Source: Achromobacter agilis
GTDB taxonomy: Bacteria; Pseudomonadota; Gammaproteobacteria; Burkholderiales; Burkholderiaceae_B
Assembly (NCBI RefSeq): GCF_900496965.1
Contig: NZ_UFQB01000037.1
Span: 1-51,827, forward strand
Reading direction: 5' to 3'
DNA length: 51,827 nt
The position numbers and the translations under genes were made by a program. Positions 15,671 to 26,178 of this stretch are shown in pieces. The notes below the pieces were generated by a model. It searched no databases and was not told the DNA's origin. It saw only the letters and a list, made by a program, of their open reading frames with translations. How positions within the stretch are numbered: the stretch's first letter is position 1; the number at the start of each line of letters is the position of its first letter.

Positions 15671-15937
15671 ATGGGCACAGAACTGGATGGCCGCCTCCTG
15701 GCCATGCGCCAGGCCGTGGCGATCGCCATCGCCCTGTCCACCCGCAGCAGTCCCCAGGCCACCGGCATGGCGCTGGAGCTGCTCAACGACCTGAAGGCCG
15801 GCCTGGACGACGCCCCGTCGGACAGCCCCTTCGAGACACCCGAATGGGTGGTTGGCGCGCACGACGAACTCGACGGCATTGCCCGCCTGGTCCGCGCCTT
15901 CACCCAGACTCCCGAGCCGGACGGCGAAGCGCAGTAG
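15671..15937 (+). CDS. Small uncharacterised protein, 88 residues
   Basis: The ORF starts MGTELDGRLLAMRQAVAIAI and is preceded by a strong ribosome site (GAGGAAACCACA before ATG). It is predicted to be mostly helical and soluble, with an acidic C-terminus ending TPEPDGEAQ. I see no recognised domain, signal peptide or membrane segment. It diverges from hemN and shares its intergenic region of 100 bp. A TAAAAT stretch near 15631 could be its -10 box. Function unknown. Confidence 0.65.
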   Translation: MGTELDGRLLAMRQAVAIAIALSTRSSPQATGMALELLNDLKAGLDDAPSDSPFETPEWVVGAHDELDGIARLVRAFTQTPEPDGEAQ

Positions 15938-16013
15938 GCCGCAACCGGGCGTAGCCGGCCTGGCCGGCGCGCCCATCCTCCCATTTCCCCTGCCGGATCA
16001 CCCTGGCCCTAGC

Positions 16014-16125
16014 TGGCCTGACCACCCCTGCGAAAGAGGTGGAATCCCTGTGATCGTTTTCCCTCGAAGCGCGAAATTTCCCTTCTTATTCAATGAGGGG
16101 ATGCCTATATTGGTGGCCTGACCAC
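16014..16125. promoter_or_regulatory. Paired GntR/FadR-type operators 100 bp apart
   Basis: The 12-mer TGGCCTGACCAC occurs at 16014-16025 and again at 16114-16125, exactly 100 bp apart. Each contains a near-palindromic TGG..CCA core like the TGGTCTGACCA sites of FadR-subfamily regulators. The second copy extends to a symmetric GTGG/CCAC arrangement. Both lie upstream of the GntR gene, which suggests autoregulation, possibly by looping. Confidence 0.55.
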
Positions 16126-16152
16126 TGGCATGCGTTCTCGCTACCCCGACAG

Positions 16153-16887
16153 ATGAGCACCTTCCAAGCCGTTGCCATCACCCGCCTCTATCGCGTGATT
16201 GCCGACCAGATCGCCGGCCGCATCCGGGCGGGCGAATTCCCTCGCGGCGGCAGGCTACCGTCCGAACGGGAATTGGCCGAGCAGCTCCAGGTGAGCCGTG
16301 CATCCATCCGGGAAGCCCTGATCGCGCTCGAAATCGAAGGCTACGTCGAAGTGCGGGTCGGCACGGGGGTTTTCGTCACCCGTGACGGCGCCGGATTTCC
16401 GGCCGCGCCCGGCGCCCCGGGCCCCGGACATGCCGCGCAGGAACACGACGACATCGGCCCGTTCGACCCGCTGGAAGCGCGCATGCTGATCGAACCCGAA
16501 TGCGCCGGCATGGCCGCGCAGCAGGCCTCCCCAGCCCAGATCGCGGCCATCCGCGACGCCCATGAAGGCATGTCGCTGACCGACTCCCCCGGCCGCCACG
16601 ATCGCGACTTCCACAACGCCATCGCGGCCGGCTGCGGCAATGCCGCGGTCGCGGCCGCCGTGGCCCGGCTGTGGGAACTGACACAGGCCAGCTCCGTGTA
16701 CAGCCGCATGCAGGATTACTTCGTCAACACCAAAGTCTGGGCGGCGGCCCATGCCGAGCACCAGCGGATCCTGATCGCCATCCAGGCGCGCGACCCGATC
16801 CGCGCGCGCCACGCCATGCATGCGCACCTGCTCGGCATCCTGGCGCGCCTGCGGGAAGACTTCGGCGACGACAACCCCCACCGGTAA
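16153..16887 (+). CDS. GntR family, FadR-subfamily (FCD) regulator
   Basis: The 244-residue protein has an N-terminal winged helix (PRGGRLPSERELAEQLQVSRASIREALIALE, residues about 30-62) and a C-terminal all-helical FCD ligand domain (DPLEARMLIEPECAGMAA and HDRDFHNAIAAGCGN, with histidines that usually bind a metal). FCD members commonly sense sugar acids or other organic acids. The ATG at 16153 was chosen because the conserved domain begins within 10 residues. It heads the ABC transporter-cupin-dehydratase cluster on the same strand and probably represses it. Two TGGCCTGACCAC operators lie upstream. Confidence 0.9.
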   Translation: MSTFQAVAITRLYRVIADQIAGRIRAGEFPRGGRLPSERELAEQLQVSRASIREALIALEIEGYVEVRVGTGVFVTRDGAGFPAAPGAPGPGHAAQEHDDIGPFDPLEARMLIEPECAGMAAQQASPAQIAAIRDAHEGMSLTDSPGRHDRDFHNAIAAGCGNAAVAAAVARLWELTQASSVYSRMQDYFVNTKVWAAAHAEHQRILIAIQARDPIRARHAMHAHLLGILARLREDFGDDNPHR

Positions 16888-17065
16888 CGCCCTTTCCACC
16901 CCCACGAGGTCATCGCCATGCCGCAGCGGATCCTTGACATTGTTGTAGCGGCTCCACCCGAAGTACCCCTGAAAACGCAGGTGGCATGAGGTTTGCTTGC
17001 CGGACATGGCATCCGCCGCGCACCGGCAGACACCTGTCACACCCTTTCCAGCCCGGAGGCTCGCA

Positions 17066-18640
17066 GTGAAATCACAAAAATGGTTCTCCCTGAAACTCGG
17101 CGCACTGGTCCTTGCGGCCGCGCTGCCCGCCACGCAGGCCCTGGCCCAGACCAAAGGCGGCACGCTGAACATGATCGTGCAGCCCGAACCGCCCGTGATC
17201 GTCACGGCCATCAACCAGCAGGGCCCGACGCAATTCGTCGCGGGCAAAATCTACGAAAGCCTGCTGACCTATTCAACCGAGCTGAAGCCGCAGCCCGGCC
17301 TCGCCAAATCCTGGGAGGCCTCGGCGGACGGCCTGACCTACACCTTCCACCTGCAAGAAAACGTCAAGTGGCACGACGGCAAGCCGTTCACCTCCGAAGA
17401 CGTCGTGTTTTCGCTGGCGGACATGCTGCCCAAGACCCATGCCCGCGCCCGCGTGATCCTGAACAAGTTCGTGGATTCGGTGCAGGCGCCGGACGCGAAG
17501 ACCGTCGTCGTCAAGCTGAAGTCGCCCTTCCCCGCCTTCATGCTGATGTTCGAACCGGGCTTTGCCCCCATCATGCCCAAGCATCTCTACGCGGGCACCG
17601 ACTACATGACCAACCCCGCCAACCAGAAGCCGGTCGGCACGGGCCCCTTCATGTTCAAGGAGTGGAAGCGCGGCGAATACATCAAGCTGACCCGCAACCC
17701 CGACTACTGGAAGCCGGGCAAGCCCTATCTGGATGAACTGGTGTTCAACGTCATCCCCGATTCGGCCTCTCGCGCCGTGGCGTTCGAGCGCGGCAGCGTG
17801 GACGTGCTGCGCGGCGGCGACGTGGACAACGTCGACATCAAGCGCCTGCGCGCCTTGCCCAAGGTGGAATACACCACGGCCGGCTGGGAGATGTTTTCGC
17901 CGCAGGCCTACCTGATCTTCAACATGCGCAAGCCGCCCTTCGACAATCTGAAGGTACGCCAGGCCGTCATGGCGGCGATCAACCGCAAGATGATCGTCAA
18001 CAACATCTTCTTCGGCCTGGGCAAGGTCTCCACCAGCCCCTTCGTCACCACCGAGATGTTCTACGACAAGAACATGCCGGCCCTGCCCTTCGACATGAAG
18101 AAGGCGCGCGCGTTGATCAAGGAATCCGGCATCAAGCCCGAGGACTACACGATCCGCCAGTTGAGCTTCCCCTATGGCTCCACCTGGGACCGGCTGGGCG
18201 AGTACACCAAGCAGGCCCTCGAGCAGCTGGGCTTCAAGGTGAACGTGGAGTCCACCGACGCGGGCGGCTGGGCCAGCCGCACCGGCAACTGGGACTTCGA
18301 CATGACGACCACCTACACGTACCAGTACGGCGACCCCGCGCTGGGCGTGCAGCGGCTCTACATCACGTCGAACATCGTCAAGGGTTCGCCCTTCGCCAAC
18401 GTGCAGGGCTACAGCAACCCCGAGACCGACAAGCTCTGGGAAGCAGCGGCCTCGGAAGTAGATCCCGCCAAGCGCCAGGAGATCTACACCACGCTGCAGA
18501 CCACGCTGGTCAATGAGATCGCCAACGGCTTCCTGGTCGACATGGAGTTCCCCACGCTGTACCGCAACAACGTGAAGAATCTCGTCAAGACCGCGATCGG
18601 CCTGAACGAGACCTTCGACGACGTGTACATCGAGAAGTAA
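17066..18640 (+). CDS. ABC transporter periplasmic substrate-binding protein, SBP family 5
   Basis: The 524-residue protein belongs to the DppA/OppA cluster C binding proteins. The GTG at 17066 follows GGAGG at proper spacing and gives a clean signal peptide (MKSQKWF, hydrophobic core, cleavage after ALAQ). Family signatures include LAKSWEASADGLTYTFHL and VKWHDGKPFTSEDVVFS. It binds the solute in the periplasm for the downstream permeases. SBP_bac_5 proteins bind peptides, but also sugars and opines. The dehydratase in the operon suggests the cargo may be a sugar-acid derivative. A stable hairpin lies directly after its stop codon. Confidence 0.9.
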   Translation: MKSQKWFSLKLGALVLAAALPATQALAQTKGGTLNMIVQPEPPVIVTAINQQGPTQFVAGKIYESLLTYSTELKPQPGLAKSWEASADGLTYTFHLQENVKWHDGKPFTSEDVVFSLADMLPKTHARARVILNKFVDSVQAPDAKTVVVKLKSPFPAFMLMFEPGFAPIMPKHLYAGTDYMTNPANQKPVGTGPFMFKEWKRGEYIKLTRNPDYWKPGKPYLDELVFNVIPDSASRAVAFERGSVDVLRGGDVDNVDIKRLRALPKVEYTTAGWEMFSPQAYLIFNMRKPPFDNLKVRQAVMAAINRKMIVNNIFFGLGKVSTSPFVTTEMFYDKNMPALPFDMKKARALIKESGIKPEDYTIRQLSFPYGSTWDRLGEYTKQALEQLGFKVNVESTDAGGWASRTGNWDFDMTTTYTYQYGDPALGVQRLYITSNIVKGSPFANVQGYSNPETDKLWEAAASEVDPAKRQEIYTTLQTTLVNEIANGFLVDMEFPTLYRNNVKNLVKTAIGLNETFDDVYIEK

Positions 18641-18647
18641 GCGCCGC

Positions 18648-18671
18648 GGGGAGCCGCCGTGGCGGCTCCCC
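18648..18671 (+). terminator. Intercistronic hairpin after the binding-protein gene
   Basis: GGGGAGCCGCC (18648-18658) and GGCGGCTCCCC (18661-18671) form a perfect 11-bp inverted repeat, with no U tract. Such structures after a periplasmic binding-protein gene stabilise that part of the message and allow higher expression than the permease genes. Confidence 0.7.
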
Positions 18672-18724
18672 ATCGGCTGCGCGACGGACGCACGCCCCCC
18701 GCCCGTTCACGGAGGAGCCCAAGC

Positions 18725-19732
18725 ATGAAATTCCTGTCTTTCCTCTTGTCCCGCGTCGGCAAGGCCCTGGTGGTCGTGCTGGGCGTGGTGATCATCAATT
18801 TCTTCCTGATCCGCCTGGCGCCCGGCGACCCCGCCGCCGTGCTGGCGGGCCAGGCCGGGGCCGGCGACGCCGCCTACGTCGAACAGTTGCGCGTCGCCTT
18901 CGGGCTGGACAAGCCCGTCCTGACCCAGCTGCTGCTGTACCTGAAAGGCGTGGCCCAACTGGACCTGGGCTTCTCGTACCGGAACCACGTCCCGGTGCTG
19001 GACCTGATCGTCGAGCGCCTGCCCGCCACGTTCCTGCTGATGTCCTGCGCCTTCGTGTTTTCCATCGTGCTGGGCGTCTTCCTGGGCGTCGTGGCGGCCA
19101 AGGCCCGCTACCGCAACAAGCGCCGCTGGATCGACAGCTCGGTCATGACGGGCGCCCTGCTGCTCTATGCCACGCCGCTCTTCTGGCTGTCGCTGATGGG
19201 TATCCTGCTGTTCTCTGTGGTGCTGGGCTGGCTGCCGGCCTTCGGCATGGAAACCGTGGGCGCCGGGCTGTCCGGATGGGCCCGCGCCGGCGACATCGCC
19301 CAGCACCTCATCCTGCCGACGGTGACGCTGGGCTGCTTCTTCATGGCCGTTTACGTGCGGCTGACCCGCGCCTCCATGCTGGAAGTGATCGGCATGGACT
19401 TCGTCAAGACGGCCCGCGCCAAGGGCGTGAGCCCCGGCCGCGTGATCCGCGCCCACGTGCTGCGCAACGCACTGCTGCCCGTCATTACGTTCGCCGGCAT
19501 CCAGCTGGGCCAGATGGCCGGCGGAGCGGTGCTGACCGAGACCGTCTTCGCGTGGCCCGGCATCGGCCGGCTGATGTTCGACGCGCTGCTGCAGCGCGAC
19601 TACCAGCTGCTGCTGGGCATTTTCCTGGTCACGTCGATCATGGTGGTGGTGTTCAACCTGCTGACCGACGTGCTTTACCGCCTCATCGATCCGCGCATCG
19701 CCGCGGGCGCGCAGCAAGGAGCCGCCGCATGA
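18725..19732 (+). CDS. ABC transporter permease, DppB type
   Basis: This 335-residue inner-membrane protein starts MKFLSFLLSRVGKALVVVLG and follows a clear GGAGG site. It has the DppB family N-terminal motif FFLIRLAPGDPA, about six transmembrane helices, and the EAA loop EVIGMDFVKTARAKGVSPGRVIRAHVLRNALLPVIT, which contacts the ATPase. Its TGA overlaps the ATG of the next permease (ATGA), showing translational coupling. It is the first half of the transmembrane channel. Confidence 0.92.
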   Translation: MKFLSFLLSRVGKALVVVLGVVIINFFLIRLAPGDPAAVLAGQAGAGDAAYVEQLRVAFGLDKPVLTQLLLYLKGVAQLDLGFSYRNHVPVLDLIVERLPATFLLMSCAFVFSIVLGVFLGVVAAKARYRNKRRWIDSSVMTGALLLYATPLFWLSLMGILLFSVVLGWLPAFGMETVGAGLSGWARAGDIAQHLILPTVTLGCFFMAVYVRLTRASMLEVIGMDFVKTARAKGVSPGRVIRAHVLRNALLPVITFAGIQLGQMAGGAVLTETVFAWPGIGRLMFDALLQRDYQLLLGIFLVTSIMVVVFNLLTDVLYRLIDPRIAAGAQQGAAA

Positions 19733-20568
19733 AGGCATTCGCCCAACGATATATGCGCAACTACGGCGCGGTGGCCGGCCTGGCCATCGTGCTGCTCGTG
19801 ATCATCATGGCTCTGGCCGCGCCGCTGCTGTATGAAGAGTCGTCATGGATGATGGTGGCCGATCCGCTGATCCCGCCCTTCACCAACGCCGACTACCCCT
19901 TTGGCACCGACATGCTGGGCCGCGACATCACGGCCGGCCTGGTCTGGGGTGCCCGCGTATCGCTGATGGTGGGCTTGCTGTCGACCGCCGTGGCCCTGGT
20001 CTTCGGCATCCTGGTGGGCGCGGTCGCGGGCTACTGCGGCGGCCGGGTGGACGATGCGCTGATGCGCTTCACCGAATTCTTCCAGACCATCCCGCAGCTC
20101 GCCATGGCCGTCGTGCTGGTCGCCATTCTTAGCCCGTCCGTCTATTCGATCATGGGCGCCATCGCGATCGTATCGTGGCCGCCCGCGGCGCGCCTGGTGC
20201 GGTCGGAATTCATGACGCTCAAGCAGCGCGAATTCGTGCAGGCGGCCATCGTGATCGGACAGACGCCGGCGCGTATCGTCAGCACTCAGATCCTGCCCAA
20301 CGCCATGTCGCCCATCATCGTATCCGCGTCCTTCATGGTGGCGACCGCCATCCTGACCGAATCGGCGCTGTCGTTCCTCGGCCTGGGCGACCGCAACCTG
20401 ATGAGCTGGGGCTTCATGATCGGCGCGGCGCGCACCATGATCCGCGAAGCCTGGTGGATGAGCGTCTGGCCGGGCGTGGCGATCCTGCTGACGGTGCTGG
20501 CCATCAACCTGATCGGCGAGGGCCTGAACGATGCGCTCAATCCGCAGCTGCGCAAGCGCGGCGACTAG
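19729..20568 (+). CDS. ABC transporter permease, DppC type
   Basis: The 279-residue inner-membrane protein has the OppC/DppC N-terminal region with PFGTDMLGRDI and the EAA loop REFVQAAIVIGQTPARIVSTQILPNAMSPIIV. About six membrane helices are evident. It overlaps the previous permease by four bases and should form a heterodimer with it. The two-domain ATPase gene begins 48 bp downstream. Confidence 0.92.
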   Translation: MKAFAQRYMRNYGAVAGLAIVLLVIIMALAAPLLYEESSWMMVADPLIPPFTNADYPFGTDMLGRDITAGLVWGARVSLMVGLLSTAVALVFGILVGAVAGYCGGRVDDALMRFTEFFQTIPQLAMAVVLVAILSPSVYSIMGAIAIVSWPPAARLVRSEFMTLKQREFVQAAIVIGQTPARIVSTQILPNAMSPIIVSASFMVATAILTESALSFLGLGDRNLMSWGFMIGAARTMIREAWWMSVWPGVAILLTVLAINLIGEGLNDALNPQLRKRGD

Positions 20569-20616
20569 AGCCCGTGCGAGGCTCCTTTCAGTGCGAACCC
20601 GCCTTAGGATGACGAC

Positions 20617-22248
<1,632 letters not shown>

Positions 22249-22298
22249 CCCGGACCTCGGCTTCCGTTTTTTCCCATCCCCATCCTGGAGAATCATCC

Positions 22299-22589
22299 AT
22301 GCAACGTCCCGCAGCCAAACCGACCGTGCAGATCGACAATGAACAGGTCACCGTCACCGAATGGCGCTTCCCGCCCGGCGGAGAAACGGGATGGCACCGC
22401 CACGGCATGAACTACGTCGTCGTCCCGCAGACCACCGGCCCACTGCTGCTGGAAACGCCCGACGGCCAGGTCACCAGCCAGCTCACCACCGGCGTGGCCT
22501 ATTACCGTCCCGTGGGTGTGGAGCACAATGTGATCAACCCCGGCGAATCCGAATTCGTGTTCGTCGAAATCGAACTCAAGCGCGCGTAG
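22299..22589 (+). CDS. Small cupin-domain protein
   Basis: The 96-residue single-domain cupin begins MQRPAAKPTVQIDNEQVTVT. It has the motif 1 region FPPGGETGWHRHGMNYVVVP, with two metal-type histidines, and the second cupin strand region VAYYRPVGVEHNVINPGESE with a further histidine. Preceded by CTGGAG. Small cupins in sugar or organic-acid operons act as isomerases, epimerases or ligand-binding proteins. The exact reaction here is not readable. It lies between the transporter and the dehydratase and probably acts on the same substrate. Confidence 0.82.
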   Translation: MQRPAAKPTVQIDNEQVTVTEWRFPPGGETGWHRHGMNYVVVPQTTGPLLLETPDGQVTSQLTTGVAYYRPVGVEHNVINPGESEFVFVEIELKRA

Positions 22590-22634
22590 TGGAAGCGGCC
22601 GGGCCGCCACGCAACGGGTGCAACGGAGGTTCCC

Positions 22635-24416
22635 ATGCCACAGACACCACGCAGGCTGCGCAGCCAGAAATGGTTCGACGACCCGGCCCACGCCGACATG
22701 ACTGCCATCTATGTCGAGCGCTACCTCAACTACGGCCTGACCCGGCAGGAGCTGCAATCGGGGCGGCCCATCATCGGCATCGCCCAGACGGGCAGCGACC
22801 TGGCTCCCTGTAACCGCCATCACATCGCGCTGGCCGAACGGGTCCGAGCCGGCATCCGGGATGCGGGCGGCATCCCGATGGAGTTCCCCGTGCATCCGCT
22901 GGCCGAACAGGGACGGCGACCCACCGCCGCGCTGGACCGCAATCTGGCCTACCTGGGCCTGGTCGAGATCCTGCACGGCTATCCCCTGGACGGGGTGGTG
23001 CTGACCACGGGATGCGACAAGACCACGCCTGCCTGCCTAATGGCCGCGGCCACCGTAGACATCCCCGCCATCGTGCTCTCCGGCGGGCCGATGCTCGACG
23101 GCTGGCACGAGGGCCGGCGCGTCGGCTCGGGCACGGTCATCTGGCATGCCCGCAACCTGATGGCGGCCGGCAAACTGGACTACGAAGGATTCATGACCCT
23201 GGCCACCGCATCGTCCCCATCGATCGGGCATTGCAACACCATGGGTACCGCGCTATCGATGAATTCGCTGGCCGAGGCGCTGGGCATGTCGCTGCCCACC
23301 TGCGCAAGCATTCCGGCCCCTTACCGGGAGCGCGGCCAGATGGCTTACGCCACCGGCATGCGCATCTGCGACATGGTCCGCGCGGATTTGCGGCCCAGCC
23401 ACATCCTGACCCGGCGCGCCTTCGAAAACGCCATCGTCGTAGCCTCCGCGCTGGGCGCCTCGACCAACTGCCCTCCCCATCTCATCGCCATCGCGCGGCA
23501 CGCGGGTATCGACCTCGGCCTGGACGACTGGCAGCGGCTGGGCGAAGACGTGCCTCTGCTGGTCAACTGCGTCCCCGCGGGCGAATACCTGGGCGAAGGA
23601 TTCCACCGCGCGGGCGGCGTTCCCGCCGTGCTCCATGAGCTCGCCGTCGCCGGCCGACTGCATGCCGACTGCCCCACGGTATCCGGACAGACCATCGGCG
23701 ACATCGCCGCCGTGGCCCGGACCCGCGACACGGAAGTCATCCGCAGTTGCGACGCGCCGCTGAAGCATCGCGCGGGGTTCATCGTCCTGTCGGGCAATTT
23801 CTTCGACAGCGCGATCATCAAGATGTCGGTCGTGGGCGACACCTTCCGCCGCGCTTACCTTTCCGAACCGGGCTCGGAGAACGCCTTCGAAGCGCGCGCC
23901 ATCGTGTTCGAGGGCCCGGAGGACTACCACGCGCGCATCGAAGACCCGGCCCTGCACATCGACGAACACTGCATCCTGGTCATCCGCGGCGCGGGCAATG
24001 TGGGCTACCCGGGCAGCGCGGAAGTCGTGAACATGGCTCCGCCGTCCTATCTGCTCAAGCGCGGCATCGATTCCCTGCCTTGCCTGGGCGACGGCCGGCA
24101 GAGCGGCACGTCGGCCAGCCCGTCCATCCTGAACATGTCGCCGGAGGCCGCGGTGGGCGGCGGCCTTGCGCTGCTGCGCACGGGCGACCGCATCCGTGTC
24201 GACCTGAACCAGCGCACGATCACCGCGCTGGTGGACGAAACGGAAATGGAGAGCCGCAGGCAGGCGCCCCCCTATCAGCCGCCCGAATCGCAGACACCCT
24301 GGCAGGAACTGTACCGGCAGCTGGTCGGCCAGTTATCGACCGGCGGCTGCCTGGAGCCCGCCACGCTCTACCTGAGGGTGGTGGAAACGCGGGGTGACCC
24401 GAGGCATTCGCATTGA
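22635..24416 (+). CDS. IlvD/Edd-family sugar-acid dehydratase ([2Fe-2S] type)
   Basis: The 593-residue enzyme has three cluster cysteines at exactly 59 (DLAPCNRHH), 127 (TTGCDKTTPA) and 200 (IGHCNTMG), as in characterised L-arabinonate and D-xylonate dehydratases. A catalytic Ser lies in GTSASPSILNMSPEA near 487. This subgroup removes water from pentonates or other aldonates to give 2-keto-3-deoxy acids. GGAGG precedes the ATG. It is the last gene of the GntR-ABC-cupin cluster, so the operon probably imports and dehydrates a sugar acid or a conjugate of one. True isoleucine/valine IlvD function is unlikely in this setting. Confidence 0.88.
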   Translation: MPQTPRRLRSQKWFDDPAHADMTAIYVERYLNYGLTRQELQSGRPIIGIAQTGSDLAPCNRHHIALAERVRAGIRDAGGIPMEFPVHPLAEQGRRPTAALDRNLAYLGLVEILHGYPLDGVVLTTGCDKTTPACLMAAATVDIPAIVLSGGPMLDGWHEGRRVGSGTVIWHARNLMAAGKLDYEGFMTLATASSPSIGHCNTMGTALSMNSLAEALGMSLPTCASIPAPYRERGQMAYATGMRICDMVRADLRPSHILTRRAFENAIVVASALGASTNCPPHLIAIARHAGIDLGLDDWQRLGEDVPLLVNCVPAGEYLGEGFHRAGGVPAVLHELAVAGRLHADCPTVSGQTIGDIAAVARTRDTEVIRSCDAPLKHRAGFIVLSGNFFDSAIIKMSVVGDTFRRAYLSEPGSENAFEARAIVFEGPEDYHARIEDPALHIDEHCILVIRGAGNVGYPGSAEVVNMAPPSYLLKRGIDSLPCLGDGRQSGTSASPSILNMSPEAAVGGGLALLRTGDRIRVDLNQRTITALVDETEMESRRQAPPYQPPESQTPWQELYRQLVGQLSTGGCLEPATLYLRVVETRGDPRHSH

Positions 24417-24428
24417 GGCCGCGGGGGC

Positions 24429-24821
24429 CTATTGCCCGGGCTTGCGGTCCGGACCGGGTTCGCGTGGCGCCGGCCGGGTGAGCACGTAGGCGGCGCTGGC
24501 CAGAAAGAACACCCCGACGGCGGAAGCGAGCGGCCACGATGGATGCGCGCCCCACCAGAACAGGATGTACCCGACCGCCATGCCCAGGCAGGCGTAGGTC
24601 TTGCCCTTGCCCGACACCGCCCCCTGATCCCGCCAGGCGCGCAGCGCGGGGCCGTAGGTCGGGCTATCCAGCAGCCATTTTTCCAGCCGGGGCGACGAGC
24701 GCGAAAAGCAGGCCACCGCCAAGATCAGGAAAATCGTCGTAGGCATGACGGGCAGAAATGCGCCGATGACGCCCAACGCCAGCATCAGGCAGCCCAGGCA
24801 TAGCCATAGCACTCTCATCAT
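24429..24821 (-). CDS. DUF454 (YbaN-like) inner-membrane protein
   Basis: The 130-residue protein starts MMRVLWLCLGCLMLALGVIG and has the DUF454 hallmark FLPVMPTTIFLILAVACFSRSSPRLEKWLL, followed by two more hydrophobic segments. Predicted three to four membrane helices and a polar tail. The family is widespread, and no biochemical role is firmly assigned. It is convergent with the dehydratase and lies 55 bp downstream of the TPR lipoprotein gene on the same strand, so the two may be cotranscribed. Confidence 0.85.
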   Translation of the reverse strand: MMRVLWLCLGCLMLALGVIGAFLPVMPTTIFLILAVACFSRSSPRLEKWLLDSPTYGPALRAWRDQGAVSGKGKTYACLGMAVGYILFWWGAHPSWPLASAVGVFFLASAAYVLTRPAPREPGPDRKPGQ

Positions 24822-24876
24822 GATGGGCGGCGGGGTATCGCGGAGATGATGGACATTCCAAAGATGGCGCGCCCAT

Positions 24877-25593
24877 TCAGGGCCGCGCGGGCTCCGGCAT
24901 TTTCACGCGCAGCATTTCCACGAATTCCGGGCTGGGCTGGCCGCCGGCGGCGCGCGACTTGAAGATCATGGACCAGGCGTCCGCGTACTGGCCGCGCCGG
25001 TAGAACGCGGTCGCCCAGGAGGCGTAAAGATAGCCTTTGTCGTGTTCCACTGCTTCGCCCTTCCGGTACAGCGCGTCGGAGCGCAAGGTCGCCGCCACGC
25101 GCGCTTCGGGAGGCAAGGTTTTGTCCTCGGCGGCGCAGCGCGCGGCGGTCCGCCCCGCGTCCGCGTAAAGCCCCTGGAACGACGGCGGATCCAGGCTGAG
25201 CGCCCGGTCCATCATGTTCATGGCCTCGCAGAACTTGCCCTGATCGTGCAATACCGCGGCAAAGCCGGTGTAGACCTCGGGATTTTTGGAATTCAGCAGC
25301 CATGCCTGGTTGAACCGGCGCATGGCCATGCCCAGCTGGTCCTCCTGGTAGAAGCGGTAGCCCTGCTCCACCCAGGCCCGGGACGCGTTCTCGCGGGATC
25401 CGTAGGCCTGCGTCGCGTCGGCGATCAGCGTGTCGTCGGCGGCCCGCAGGTCGGCGGCGGCGGACCTGTCAGCGCCCCCGTACATCGGCGCCTCGTCGAG
25501 CTGGGCCTTGGGCACGGCCGTCCCTCCGCCCGCCGCGCAGCCGGCCAGCCACAGGACGGAGAGAAGGAAAATGGACCTGGCGGCCTGACCCAT
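24877..25593 (-). CDS. TPR-containing lipoprotein
   Basis: The 238-residue protein starts MGQAARSIFLLSVLWLAGC, a lipoprotein signal peptide with lipobox LAGC. The rest is helical, with TPR-like units around ASRAWVEQGYRFYQEDQLGMA and NPEVYTGFAAVLHDQGKFCEA. It would be anchored to the inner or outer membrane facing the periplasm. No strong ribosome site precedes the ATG. A TATATT box (25631-25626 on the minus strand) may be its own -10. The reading frame is open upstream and joins a Cys-pair segment without a stop. Function unknown. Confidence 0.78.
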   Translation of the reverse strand: MGQAARSIFLLSVLWLAGCAAGGGTAVPKAQLDEAPMYGGADRSAAADLRAADDTLIADATQAYGSRENASRAWVEQGYRFYQEDQLGMAMRRFNQAWLLNSKNPEVYTGFAAVLHDQGKFCEAMNMMDRALSLDPPSFQGLYADAGRTAARCAAEDKTLPPEARVAATLRSDALYRKGEAVEHDKGYLYASWATAFYRRGQYADAWSMIFKSRAAGGQPSPEFVEMLRVKMPEPARP

Positions 25594-25905
25594 GGATTGC
25601 GAATCCGTATCTGAAGGAACACCGCAATATACCGTAGCCGGCCCCTCCGGCCCGGCGGATGGCCCGCAGCAATGCAATAGGTCAGGCTGAAGCCGGAAGC
25701 CTTCGCCCTCGCCCCACTTGCCGACCTTTCCCATCCAGCACGTGCCGCATTCGGAGCACCCGAAAAGCTTGTACTCGTGTCCGGCGCCCGTTCGAACGCG
25801 GCTGCGGAACACCAAATCGCCGTGCGGCTCTTTTTGCGTGACACCATCCAGGAGGCCCAGGCAGGCGTCGCAGAACGGGGATGGCCGGGTTTCATGACAC
25901 CTCAT
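25594..25905 (-). CDS. Cys-pair (zinc-ribbon-like) ORF, in frame with the lipoprotein
   Basis: From the ATG at 25905 the frame reads MRCHETRPSPFCDACLGLLDG and later FGCSECGTCWMGKVG, i.e. a CxxC pair and a CxxCxxC group about 35 residues apart, as in a treble-clef or ribbon zinc site. It has no stop before the lipoprotein ATG at 25593, so translation would run on into the lipoprotein frame, placing a secretion signal internally. Either the stop has been lost or the two are separate genes that happen to share a frame. Starts at 25998 or 25932 are also possible. Confidence 0.5.
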
Positions 25906-26178
25906 CTCGCGACCTGCTTCCTCTGTCTTCATCAGCGGTCCAGAACCATCAGGACAGCAACAGCGGGCATCGTACGTTTTCCATCGGACGCCTCCCATCG
26001 GACTGATCCGAGAAAGCAGTGGAACGCGCGCGGTGCGCGCTTCGCCCCCTGCCCCGGGAACCCCGGCGATGAATGGCGGATGAACGGCGCCTTCAGACTG
26101 AGTTCATGGCCAGGCATCCAGAATGGTCCGCGACGTCCGGCTGACGGCCGGCGCCGCAACCCTCACAGGAAGAACATC

